The position numbers and the translations under genes are program-made. A DNA stretch of 64,000 nucleotides from Dehalococcoides mccartyi (GTDB taxonomy: Bacteria; Chloroflexota; Dehalococcoidia; UBA2979). The stretch covers positions 200,421 to 264,420 of the forward strand of contig CAMBFG010000002.1 of the NCBI GenBank assembly GCA_945865925.1. Reading direction: 5' to 3'. Under the pieces are notes generated by a model. It was not told the origin of the DNA. It worked only from the letters and a program-made list of their open reading frames with translations, and made no database searches. This document shows, in pieces, positions 15,628 through 24,096 of the stretch (its first letter is position 1; every line of letters begins with the position of its first letter).

Positions 15628-16630
15628 CGGCGTGCCGGCTTTCGGTGGCGGCTGCTGGTACCCGCTCACCGTCCGCCGAATGCTCCTGAATGAGACGTAC
15701 ACCGGCCGAACAATCTATCGACGCACGCGGGCCGACAAAGTACGTGACGTGGCGCGGAACAAGTGGCGTCGGCGGATGGTCGTGCGCGACGAATCGGAAT
15801 GGATCGAGGTCGAGGGTGCGACCCCGCTAATCGTGTCTCTGGCGTTGTTCGAGCGTGTCCGTGTGCGGCTTGCCGATCCTGCGCGAAAAGAGCGCGCGCG
15901 CCCCTCGCACGAGTACCCGCTGCGGGGCCGTTTGCGCTGTTTGATCTGCGGAGCCGCGATGGTCGGGCAGACGCTGTCACAGGGCCGCTATCAGTACTAC
16001 AGGTGCCGCCGCAGCTATGCCGGTTCGAAGGCAGACCGGTGCAAGTCGCCATACGTGCGAAAGGAAGCACTGGAGACGGCGATCCGGGAGGCGCTGGTGG
16101 AGGTTCTCGCCGACCCTCATCGAATCCTTGATGAGGCGCGGAGGCTCTCGATGGCGATCCCGGCGGATTCTCGCCGGGGCGCCCTCGATCACGAGATTGG
16201 CGAACTCGAAGCGCGGCAGCGGCGGCTCGTGAAACTGTTTACGGCGAATGACCTGCCCGAAGAGATGCTCCGCGAAGAAAGCCGCACGCTCTCCGAGCGC
16301 CGTAGCCGGCTTGAATCGGAACGGATGCTGCTACCGATGGTGGATCGTCCCGCGTGGGATTTGAAAGCCCTCGAGTCGCGCATGCCTAGCGTGCTCGCCG
16401 CGATTCAGGCGTGGCTGGTGAAGGCCGACGGTGACGATCTCGACTTGTTGTTGCGTGCCGTTGACGTGTCGGCGAAGGCATCTCGCGAGCGGGTTGAAAT
16501 CAGCGGCTCGGTACCAATGATCGACTCATCGGACTACGCGAATTTGGTCACCATTGAACGAACATCGGCATCACTGTTCAGAAGCGACGAAACTATGAGA
16601 GTGCCGTTCGCGGTCTTGATTGCCATTTGA
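15593..16630 (+). pseudogene. Large serine recombinase remnant lacking its catalytic domain
   Basis: The frame from 15593 aligns with residues about 195 onward of the intact recombinase at 33368-35047: IANDLNRDGVPAFGGG, LLNETYTGRTIYRRTR, a zinc ribbon (CLICGAAM and YYRCRR), a coiled-coil region (ELEARQRRLVKLF) and the end TIERTSAS. The resolvase domain with the catalytic Ser is absent; the 5' end is fused to the peroxiredoxin gene. The tail beyond TIERTSAS (LFRSDETMRVPF) is read from the neighbouring element. This is the scar of an earlier insertion at the same attachment site. Confidence 0.9.
16550..16575. repeat. Left attachment-site repeat of the integrated element
   Basis: This 26-bp sequence is identical to 34898-34923 and in the same orientation. 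It starts ACCATTGAAC and ends GGCATCACT. Read on the minus strand it encodes MPMFVQW, the last residues of DnaN, followed here by TGA. It marks the left junction of the element. Confidence 0.88.
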
Positions 16631-16681
16631 TGCCGCCCGCGGCGTTCGATCCCCGACTCCAGCCCGTTCGCCCCGCCGAGC

Positions 16682-17128
16682 TTAGAACTGGTGCGGCCTG
16701 AATGAATAGAACGCCTCCGCGTTCACCGTCACCGTGAATGATAGGACGTGCTCCTCGACGGGGATCGCTGTCGGCCGCCCTGGGGGTGGGAACTGGACTT
16801 CCACGGCATAGCCGGCCTCGGCGCAGAGGATGAGCGTCTGCCCGAACTCGACCGCCCCGTCCCGCCGGATCTCCTCAGGCACGCCCGGCCCACGCCGGCG
16901 CTCGAACAGGCGCGCGCTATCGATCGCTCCCCGGTCAAGCAACGACCGCACTGCGCGGTAGAACTCGTCCCGCTCATCAGCCTCCATCACGAGACGGAGG
17001 AGGCCGCCGCCCGTGGGCGGGCGCAAGGGCGATTCCTCGTGTACGCGGACGACCATGCCCCGCACCACGCAAACGGCGAGCGCCCGCAGGATGGCGACCA
17101 GTTGTTCGGGACGGGCTTCACGGGACAT
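16682..17128 (-). CDS. Unknown 148-aa protein at the element's left end
   Basis: I do not recognise it. It is soluble and acidic, with an N-terminal helical part (EQLVAILRALAVCVVRG) and a beta-rich C-terminus. ATG 17128 is used. Upstream, a different frame (17241 downward, MRPYLQNARILRTDC) also looks protein-like and would join near 17140 with a frameshift, so the gene may be broken or the start may be further upstream. It lies 223 bp downstream of DUF4238 on the same strand. Confidence 0.5.
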   Translation of the reverse strand: MSREARPEQLVAILRALAVCVVRGMVVRVHEESPLRPPTGGGLLRLVMEADERDEFYRAVRSLLDRGAIDSARLFERRRGPGVPEEIRRDGAVEFGQTLILCAEAGYAVEVQFPPPGRPTAIPVEEHVLSFTVTVNAEAFYSFRPHQF

Positions 17129-17351
17129 CCCGACCACCGCCTTTCCACCTGGTCGATGATGGTGCCAGCCCGGTCGATCCACGCCACGCCAATGGCACAG
17201 TCGGTCCGCAGGATTCGGGCATTCTGGAGATATGGCCGCATCGGTGCGGTTCGGCACCGCCTCCTGGACCTATACGCCGCTCAAATCAGAAGCGGATTTC
17301 ATCGCCCCCTTGGCGGCGCTTGTGGTCGAGCTGCGGTAGGCCGTGGTGCCG

Positions 17352-18416
17352 TCATCCGAGCCGAGGTGGATGGGGATCGAATCCGAGGTATCGGATTGCT
17401 GTCTCGCGCATCGCGCTTGTGACCGACCGCAGGCAGCCTTCGGCACAGTCACGGGGTATGTACGGCCCCGTTCCAAAAATGTGCCGCGTGGCGTTGTGGC
17501 TTTGCAGGTGATTCGAGAAGGATACTTCCCAGCGTGAGAAGCCACGATAGTTCCGAGGTCCCTTGGCCGACCGCTCCCCGACGCTGCGGTTCATCCTGCC
17601 GAGGACTAGAAGTGTGTCAGGGGACAGTGGCACCCAATAGGCGAGCGTGGCCATCCCACCGGGCTCCCACCAGGGTCTAACCGGCGTCAGGAACGGTGCG
17701 ACAGGGTTGTCCGAGGTGTAGAGCAGCGATGCATCAGCCGCGTTACCAATTCGCCAGGGCTTTGCCCGAAGGAGGTTTGCCCAGCCCTGCGTCTCCTCAA
17801 GCATGTCGGCAACGACCACCACATCAGGTGTCGCTTCGTTTTCCCCGAACCACCAATGATCGGGGTTCTGCTCCCAGCTCGCCCATATCTCGTCGGCCTC
17901 TGCTCCGCTCAGTTCTCCGAGCACGCCGTTGTACAAAGACTGCTTGGCCATGTCCCGAAGGTCGGTCAGGATCTTCCTCGTCACCTGCTCGTTCCAGTCG
18001 CGGAACGCTGGCACACGGAAGAACTGGGCGGCCACGAAGCGTGCGAGAGCAAACTCACCAGAATCGCTTAGCGCGGCGATGCCCTGTGGGTCTCGAACAA
18101 GGCGCTCAATTACCGGCCCTGCAGCGGTCTCGATCTCGGTGAGCCAGGACTCTAGTGAGAAGGTCTGATCATCGAATGACAGGTCGTAATAGCGGTTACC
18201 CACCGCAGCGTTCTCGACGGCCGTGCCGAACGATTTCGAGGTGTCGAGGTCGAAGCACAACAACCGATCGTTCGCATCGGTAAAACGTCGGAGGTGAGCG
18301 CGCGGCACGTAGTGCTGTCGCTTCACCGCGGTCGGAGCGAGATTCGGTTCAGCGAAGCGAGGTTCAGCCGCCCTCTCGGCAGGACTGGGAGCAGCCTTGG
18401 GTCTGTGATCGGTCAC
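17352..18416 (-). CDS. DUF4238 domain protein
   Basis: A 354-residue protein with the DUF4238 opening VKRQHYVPRAHLRRFTDAN at about residue 31, followed by LLCFDLDTSKSF, a central helical part (FALARFVAAQFFRVPAF) and TSDNPVAPF, the family's C-terminal motif. DUF4238 proteins are of unknown biochemical function and are often seen in defence islands and mobile elements. The gene is 37 bp after the Res stop, so it is likely the last gene of that transcript and could be an accessory of the restriction system. Confidence 0.85.
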   Translation of the reverse strand: MTDHRPKAAPSPAERAAEPRFAEPNLAPTAVKRQHYVPRAHLRRFTDANDRLLCFDLDTSKSFGTAVENAAVGNRYYDLSFDDQTFSLESWLTEIETAAGPVIERLVRDPQGIAALSDSGEFALARFVAAQFFRVPAFRDWNEQVTRKILTDLRDMAKQSLYNGVLGELSGAEADEIWASWEQNPDHWWFGENEATPDVVVVADMLEETQGWANLLRAKPWRIGNAADASLLYTSDNPVAPFLTPVRPWWEPGGMATLAYWVPLSPDTLLVLGRMNRSVGERSAKGPRNYRGFSRWEVSFSNHLQSHNATRHIFGTGPYIPRDCAEGCLRSVTSAMRETAIRYLGFDPHPPRLG

Positions 18417-18453
18417 GATTGCTCCGCCAGTGGCCTTATTTGCTCGTGCCCAA

Positions 18454-21453
18454 TCACAGCCGCGCCAGCAAATCCTCGACGCTGTTGGTTACGCGGTACC
18501 GGAGATCCGGCGCATCGGCGGCAAGGGCCGCGAAGTGCGCGGTCCCGTACCGGATCTTCGTGGCCTCGTCATCGCGGAGGTCGCCGAGGTCGAGCGTCCC
18601 CTTCGTCTCAACAACGAGGTACAGGCGCTGCACCCCATCCTGCTCGACCAAGACGGCCCAATCAGGGTTGTAGTCCCCTAGCGGCGTCGGGACGCGGAAC
18701 CATCGAGGCAGCTTCGCGTAGACCTTCACTGCGGTGTTTCGCTCGAGGTCTTCTGCGAAGGTCTGCTCGATGCCGGCCGAGTCGAACACCACCTGCTCGT
18801 AGACGGATTTCGTCGTCTCCACGGTGTTTGTGAGATACGCCAGAAGCTCTTCCTGCTCGAACAGCTCCTGGGCGTAATACTCCCCATCGCCGATCCGCTG
18901 GTACTTGATCCCGTCCGCCAGCGCGGTCCGCTTGCGGCCGTCGATGATCCGTCCAGCATCCTCCAAGAACTGTTGCGGGTTCACCTTGAAGTCGTCCAAC
19001 CGCCCGCTCTCGACGAGGATGCGGTGAATGCTGCGGCGCGTGAGCTGCGTCCGATCCTGGAGGGCGGTGAGGATGTCCGGTAGTGGCAGACTGTCATCCC
19101 CGGTCAGCGGGCTGAAGTCGGTAGCGCCTTCCTTCACGCCGACCATGCCGCGATCCTGAGTGATGGTGGCCTTCCGCCACTGGAGCCGGCTCTTCGCGAT
19201 GGGCGGTGACTCCTTGAGTGCCTTCGCGCACAGAGTGAGCAACGCCTCGTTGTCGAACGCAACTCGATACGTCGTCTTGTGTTTGATCCGATCCCACAAC
19301 TCGCGAAACTCCGGGCTGTCGAGGATGGCCCGGCGCGTCCGCACGGTGATGCGCTTGTCGCCGTCCTTCACCTCGAGGCGACGCGCGAGGTGCTTGAGGA
19401 TGCTGGCTACGTGCTTCTGCGCGTCTGCGTCGAGGTCCGCCACGATGTCGAGGGTGTCATTTTGGAGGGCGGTGCGGAGGGTGTCGTTGACCTTGCCGTT
19501 CGCCTCGATGTAGCCCGCCTCACGGAGGCGTTCCCACAGCGCCTTCGAACGGTCGAACCCCAGCGGACGCGGGACGCCATCGCCATCCAGCACGTTGACC
19601 TGGGCGAACTCCTGCGGTTCCACGATGCCGAACTGGATGCCGGTGTCTTCCTCGATCTCTTTCTGAAGATTCGCGGCGAAGTCTTCGTAGCGTTCCCGGG
19701 CGATCACCGTGAGGGTATTGATGTCGAAACCACGGCGGCGCTGGCCCGTCTGGTCGACGCAAATGCGGAGTCCGCGACCTATCGTCTGGCGGCGGCTCTG
19801 ATCCGAGGACATCTCGCGGAGGGCACAGATCTGGAATACGTTAGGGTTGTCCCACCCCTCCCGCAGCGCGGAGTGGGAGAAGATGAACTTCAGCGGCGTC
19901 TCGAAACTGAGCAGCCGCTCCTTGTCACGCATGATGAGGCTGTACGCACGCTCCGCCGCCTGGCGGCCGTTGTCGTTGCTCTCGGCGGTGTCGGTCCATC
20001 GCCGGTTGCGGTCGATGGAGAAGTAGCCGTCGTGCACCACCGAGGCGTCATGGACGAGATCGACCTCTCCGAAGAGTGTGCTGTAGTCCGGATGCTTTGA
20101 GGCCCGCTCGTATTCCTCCTCGAAGATGCGGGCGTAGTCACCTTGCACCTGGTTCCCGTCCTCGTCGTACTGACGGTAGAGATCCACACTCGGGATGAAG
20201 AAGAGCGAGAGCACCTTGATCCCCAGCGGACGCAGGCGCTTCTCCTTGTCGAGGTGCTCCTTAACCGTCCGCCGAATCATCTGGCGTTCGAGGCCGAGTT
20301 GGTCGACGTCGTTCCAGGCTTCGCCGGGGCGGAGGAACTGCACGTCGCCGGGGATACGCAGTTCCGCGAACTTGTCGCCCTTCGCCGAGCGGATCTCGCC
20401 GATGCTCACGTCGCGATAGAGCGCCCGCCCCGTCTCCTGCTCGAGGTCGGTGCCCGAGGTCAGCCAGCGCCGGGTGCGGGTCGCGGCCCCGCCCGTCGAA
20501 GCGACATCGAACTCGACCTCCGCCTCGACCTTCGTCTTCTGCCGCGTGCGGGTGTCGAGGAGCCGCACGTACGGGCGGTTGTAAGCATCCTCGACGGTCG
20601 CGGAGGCGACTTCGATCTGCTTCACGAGTTCTTGCTCGTACGCGTCGACGGGGTCGAGGCGGTAGACCATGTGGTGCTTATCGACGTGGGTCGCCGAGTA
20701 TCTCAACGTGCAGAGCGGCGCCAGATCCTCCAGCGCGCGCTTGCCCGCGCTGTCCGGGCCGGCGTCCACCTTTTGCGGCTCGTCCACGATCACGATCGGC
20801 CGGGTCTGCTTCACGAGGTTGATCAGGGGCTCGTCGTTCGTTTGCTCGCTAGGCTGGTAGAACCGGACGACGTTCCGCGCGCGCATCGCGCTGGCGGTGA
20901 TGACCATGACCTGGAGGTCGGCACTGGTGGCGAAGTTGCGCACCTGACCGGGCTTCGAGGAATCGTAGACGAAGTAGTTGTTCCCGGCGGAGAAGGGCAG
21001 GTTGTTGTGCAGGCCCCGCAGGTGCTCAGCGGTGATCTGAATGGTCTTGTACGTGCCCTCCCGAATGGCGATCGAGGGCACCACGATGACGAACTTGGTA
21101 AACCCGTACGTCTGGTGCAACTTGAAGATCGTGCGCAGGTAAACGTACGTCTTGCCGGTGCCCGTCTCCATCTCAACCGTGAAGTCCATACTGCGCAACG
21201 CATCCGACGGACGCAGCCCGTTCCGCAACTGGACCTCCATTAGGTTGTCGCGGATCGCGTCGTCGAGGAGGAGCAGCCGGTTGCCCCGGCCCACGCCGTC
21301 CTCGTCAGGGAGGCCCAACTGTCCGGCCGCGAACGTGCGCGAGACGGTGAACTCCTGCTGCGCGAACTCCTGGCCGCGGAACAGGTCGACGATGGCGTCG
21401 ATCGCCGCCTCCTGATGCGTCAGGTGAGGCTCGAAGTGGATCTGCATCGCCAT
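18454..21453 (-). CDS. res: Type III restriction enzyme, Res subunit
   Basis: A 999-residue superfamily 2 translocase/nuclease. Walker A METGTGKTYVYL is at about 95-106, the motif II variant DEPQKVD near 240 and motif VI QTIGRGLRICVD near 570. The C-terminal endonuclease core has DYNPDWAVL followed by LYLVVETKGT, the PD-...-ExK pattern of Res proteins. With Mod it cleaves DNA after ATP-driven communication between two unmodified sites. It begins 2 bp after the Mod stop, as in standard mod-res operons. Length is typical (about 900-1000). Confidence 0.95.
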   Translation of the reverse strand: MAMQIHFEPHLTHQEAAIDAIVDLFRGQEFAQQEFTVSRTFAAGQLGLPDEDGVGRGNRLLLLDDAIRDNLMEVQLRNGLRPSDALRSMDFTVEMETGTGKTYVYLRTIFKLHQTYGFTKFVIVVPSIAIREGTYKTIQITAEHLRGLHNNLPFSAGNNYFVYDSSKPGQVRNFATSADLQVMVITASAMRARNVVRFYQPSEQTNDEPLINLVKQTRPIVIVDEPQKVDAGPDSAGKRALEDLAPLCTLRYSATHVDKHHMVYRLDPVDAYEQELVKQIEVASATVEDAYNRPYVRLLDTRTRQKTKVEAEVEFDVASTGGAATRTRRWLTSGTDLEQETGRALYRDVSIGEIRSAKGDKFAELRIPGDVQFLRPGEAWNDVDQLGLERQMIRRTVKEHLDKEKRLRPLGIKVLSLFFIPSVDLYRQYDEDGNQVQGDYARIFEEEYERASKHPDYSTLFGEVDLVHDASVVHDGYFSIDRNRRWTDTAESNDNGRQAAERAYSLIMRDKERLLSFETPLKFIFSHSALREGWDNPNVFQICALREMSSDQSRRQTIGRGLRICVDQTGQRRRGFDINTLTVIARERYEDFAANLQKEIEEDTGIQFGIVEPQEFAQVNVLDGDGVPRPLGFDRSKALWERLREAGYIEANGKVNDTLRTALQNDTLDIVADLDADAQKHVASILKHLARRLEVKDGDKRITVRTRRAILDSPEFRELWDRIKHKTTYRVAFDNEALLTLCAKALKESPPIAKSRLQWRKATITQDRGMVGVKEGATDFSPLTGDDSLPLPDILTALQDRTQLTRRSIHRILVESGRLDDFKVNPQQFLEDAGRIIDGRKRTALADGIKYQRIGDGEYYAQELFEQEELLAYLTNTVETTKSVYEQVVFDSAGIEQTFAEDLERNTAVKVYAKLPRWFRVPTPLGDYNPDWAVLVEQDGVQRLYLVVETKGTLDLGDLRDDEATKIRYGTAHFAALAADAPDLRYRVTNSVEDLLARL

Positions 21454-21455
21454 CG

Positions 21456-23324
21456 CTAGATGCTCTTTACGTCGGTCAGCCCGTGCTGCCTGAGGATCTC
21501 AGCGAGGTTCGTCTTCGCAACGTCGCCGACGAACGCACTGTCCCGGAACACCACCCGCGTCTCACCCGCCGGAGCGAGTTCCTTGTGCCAGGCGACGATC
21601 CCTAGAGCCAAGGGCTCGGCGTCCTGCCGTTCGATCTGCGCGGCGAGGCACGCGAAGAGCGTCCCCGCGCCGATGCTCTGCACCGTCTTCTTCGCTATCT
21701 GCCGCTGCTCGATCGGCGCGGTCAGTTCGATGCCACGCTTCAGGAGCAGTTCGTAGAGGATGTCATCCTGAGTACGGTCGTCCCGCAGATTCGCTACAGC
21801 GGCATCGAGGCTGCCCGGCAGGTCGTCCCGATCTGGCGCCCACTCTCTGATATTGCTCGAATCGAGTTTGAGCACTCGAAAGCCGATGTCCCCTTTCACC
21901 ATGGGACTCCGCTCGGCGAGCTTGATCCCAGCCCGCCGAACTCGCTGCTTCGTGACGTCGGCGATGGTCCGGAAATCGTCGCGCCCCGTCGGCTCAGGCA
22001 ATTGCACAAGGATGAACCTGCGGCGACCACCGTCGTCGCTATTGACGTTCAGCACGGCCTGCGCAGTGGTGCCTGACCCGGCGAAAAAATCAAGCACTAG
22101 CCCATCTGCATCAGTGCCAATCCGGAGCATTCGCTCGATTAGCCTCACGGGCTTGGGAGTATCGAATACCGATTCCGAACTTTCGAAATCAAGGAGCTCG
22201 AGCATCCCCTTCTTGGCCTCTTGAGTATGGCCTACTTCCTTGTACCCCCAGAATGTTTGCGGGACGCGCCCATCCTTGACCTCGGATCGGAAGATCTTGG
22301 GGGCAGGGACATTGTTGCCCTCTTCGCCCCACCAAATTCTGCCATCGCGATCTAGCTCGTCGAAGCGTGACCTCGAGAGTCTCCAGTAGCTGCCGCTCGG
22401 GGGTCCAGGAATGACGCGACCTCCGGGGCAAGTGATCGAATATGTGCCCTTGCTGTAGTAATTCCGGGCCGCCAGATTGTTGGGGCGCCAGTCGCCGCGA
22501 GGGTCGTGGTCCGGATTGCGATAGACGGCGTTCTGCTCGTCCGTCCGCGGTAGGAGTAACGGCCGCCAACTGTCCGCGTCTCTGGCGTAGATCAATACGT
22601 ACTCGTGATCCTCGGAGAAATGCTTGGCGCTGCTCTTAGGGGCGTACACCTTCTGCCAGATCACCGAAGCGATGAAGTTTTCGTTGCCGAACACCTCATC
22701 CATCAAGAGACGCAAGGCCGCTACTTCGTGGTCGTCGATGCTGATGAAGATCACACCATCCGGACGGAGCATCTCGCGAGCGAGCAGCATCCGCGGATAC
22801 ATCATGCCTAGCCAATTCGTGTGGAACCTCCCCGATGTCTCGACGTTTGACGAGATACGGCCAACGTTCCCGACTTGCCCCGTGACTTCAAGGTAGTTCC
22901 GGATGTTGTCCGTGAAGTCATCTGGATATACGAAGTCGCCGCCAGTGTTATACGGCGGATCGATGTAGATCAGCTGTACCTCGCCCGCGTATGACTTCTG
23001 AAGAAGCTTCAGCACTTCGAGGTTGTCACCTTCGATGATTAGATTCTGCGTCGTATCCCAATCGACGCTCTCGGCAGGCGCCGGTCGGAGCGTCCCCATT
23101 GAGGGCGTGAGCGCGAGGCGCCGGGCAGCGCGCTTCCCGCGCCACGTCAAGCCATATTTCTCGTCGCCGTCGTCGATCGCGTCGCCGAGCAACTGCCGGA
23201 GGGCGTCGAAGTCGACCTGGCCTTCGGTGAACGCCGCAGGGAACAGCGCGTGCAAGGCCTCGATGTTCGCCGTAACGACGTCCGCGGACTGCGTGCCAGG
23301 ATCGCCAGCCGTCAGCTTCTCCAT
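21456..23324 (-). CDS. mod: Type III DNA methyltransferase, Mod subunit
   Basis: A 622-residue beta-class N6-adenine methyltransferase. Motif IV DPPY is at residues 122-125 (LIYIDPPYNTGGDF), and the AdoMet-binding FxGxG appears as LDFFAGSGTTAQAVL in the second half. The central variable region (about 200-330) is the target-recognition domain that sets the asymmetric site. Mod methylates one strand and guides Res. It starts at ATG 23324, 11 bp after the DUF4391 stop. No simple-sequence tract is seen in the frame, so no phase variation is evident. Confidence 0.95.
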   Translation of the reverse strand: MEKLTAGDPGTQSADVVTANIEALHALFPAAFTEGQVDFDALRQLLGDAIDDGDEKYGLTWRGKRAARRLALTPSMGTLRPAPAESVDWDTTQNLIIEGDNLEVLKLLQKSYAGEVQLIYIDPPYNTGGDFVYPDDFTDNIRNYLEVTGQVGNVGRISSNVETSGRFHTNWLGMMYPRMLLAREMLRPDGVIFISIDDHEVAALRLLMDEVFGNENFIASVIWQKVYAPKSSAKHFSEDHEYVLIYARDADSWRPLLLPRTDEQNAVYRNPDHDPRGDWRPNNLAARNYYSKGTYSITCPGGRVIPGPPSGSYWRLSRSRFDELDRDGRIWWGEEGNNVPAPKIFRSEVKDGRVPQTFWGYKEVGHTQEAKKGMLELLDFESSESVFDTPKPVRLIERMLRIGTDADGLVLDFFAGSGTTAQAVLNVNSDDGGRRRFILVQLPEPTGRDDFRTIADVTKQRVRRAGIKLAERSPMVKGDIGFRVLKLDSSNIREWAPDRDDLPGSLDAAVANLRDDRTQDDILYELLLKRGIELTAPIEQRQIAKKTVQSIGAGTLFACLAAQIERQDAEPLALGIVAWHKELAPAGETRVVFRDSAFVGDVAKTNLAEILRQHGLTDVKSI

Positions 23325-23335
23325 ACGTGGTACCC

Positions 23336-24094
23336 CTAGAGTGCGCCGACGGCGATGGCCCGCTCGGCTTCCAATCGCTGGATCGTGAGGTTCAGACGGA
23401 CCAGCCTGTTCACTTGCTTTTCGATCCGCGCGGACGCTCGGAGCGTCGCAATCTCGCGCTGCAACTCGGCGTGGCGCAGGAGCGCCCCGCGGCGGGTGGC
23501 GGCGGCCTCGGCGGTTTGGGGGAGTGTAAAGGTGCCGGTGACAACCGAGGCTGACAATGCGGAGACGCGGTCGATCCAGCCCTGGTAGAGCGTATAGAGG
23601 TCAGTCCTCGGCGAACCGGCGAGCGCCAGGCTGGCGAGGAACGCGGCCTCCATTGGCGAAGGTCGATCCGGACGGAACACTCCGGTGCGCTCTACCGATT
23701 CGATCACGACCTCGCCCGACTGTCCCAGCGACCACCGCTTGTGCGCCAGAGAGATGGAGACACCCTCGTCCTCCTCGCTCACCAGCACTACGGGGTAGGG
23801 GATGGCCCGGTGGATCAGCTCGGTGAGGCGGGCCGCTTTCGCCTGCGGGCGCAGCGACACCGTCGTCACGGCAACTTCGAGGTACTCGCGCACGTCATCC
23901 CGGAACACTGGCACGCCGGCGGTCGATGGCTTGAGCGCCGCAACCCAGACGATCGCCTCGATACCGTCCTGGATCTGGCGCTTGTCTGCCGAGGTGGGCG
24001 CGCCGTGTTCAAGCAGCAGCGTCTTCGGGACGCGCCGGTCCACGCGCGCGCCCGGCGGGAGCCCAAGCGCCTCGACCACCCGGGCGAGCGACAC
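23336..24094 (-). CDS. DUF4391 domain protein
   Basis: A 252-residue DUF4391 protein. Features: PKTLLLEHGAPTSADKRQI near residue 25, the WVAALKP segment, and a C-terminal coiled coil (REIATLRASARIEKQVNR and LNLTIQRLEAERA). The function is unknown. The family is typically encoded between a helicase and a type III-like methyltransferase, exactly as here, so it probably belongs to the complex as a bridging or regulatory subunit. It starts 2 bp after the helicase stop. Confidence 0.85.
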   Translation of the reverse strand: MSLARVVEALGLPPGARVDRRVPKTLLLEHGAPTSADKRQIQDGIEAIVWVAALKPSTAGVPVFRDDVREYLEVAVTTVSLRPQAKAARLTELIHRAIPYPVVLVSEEDEGVSISLAHKRWSLGQSGEVVIESVERTGVFRPDRPSPMEAAFLASLALAGSPRTDLYTLYQGWIDRVSALSASVVTGTFTLPQTAEAAATRRGALLRHAELQREIATLRASARIEKQVNRLVRLNLTIQRLEAERAIAVGAL

Positions 24095-24096
24095 CT

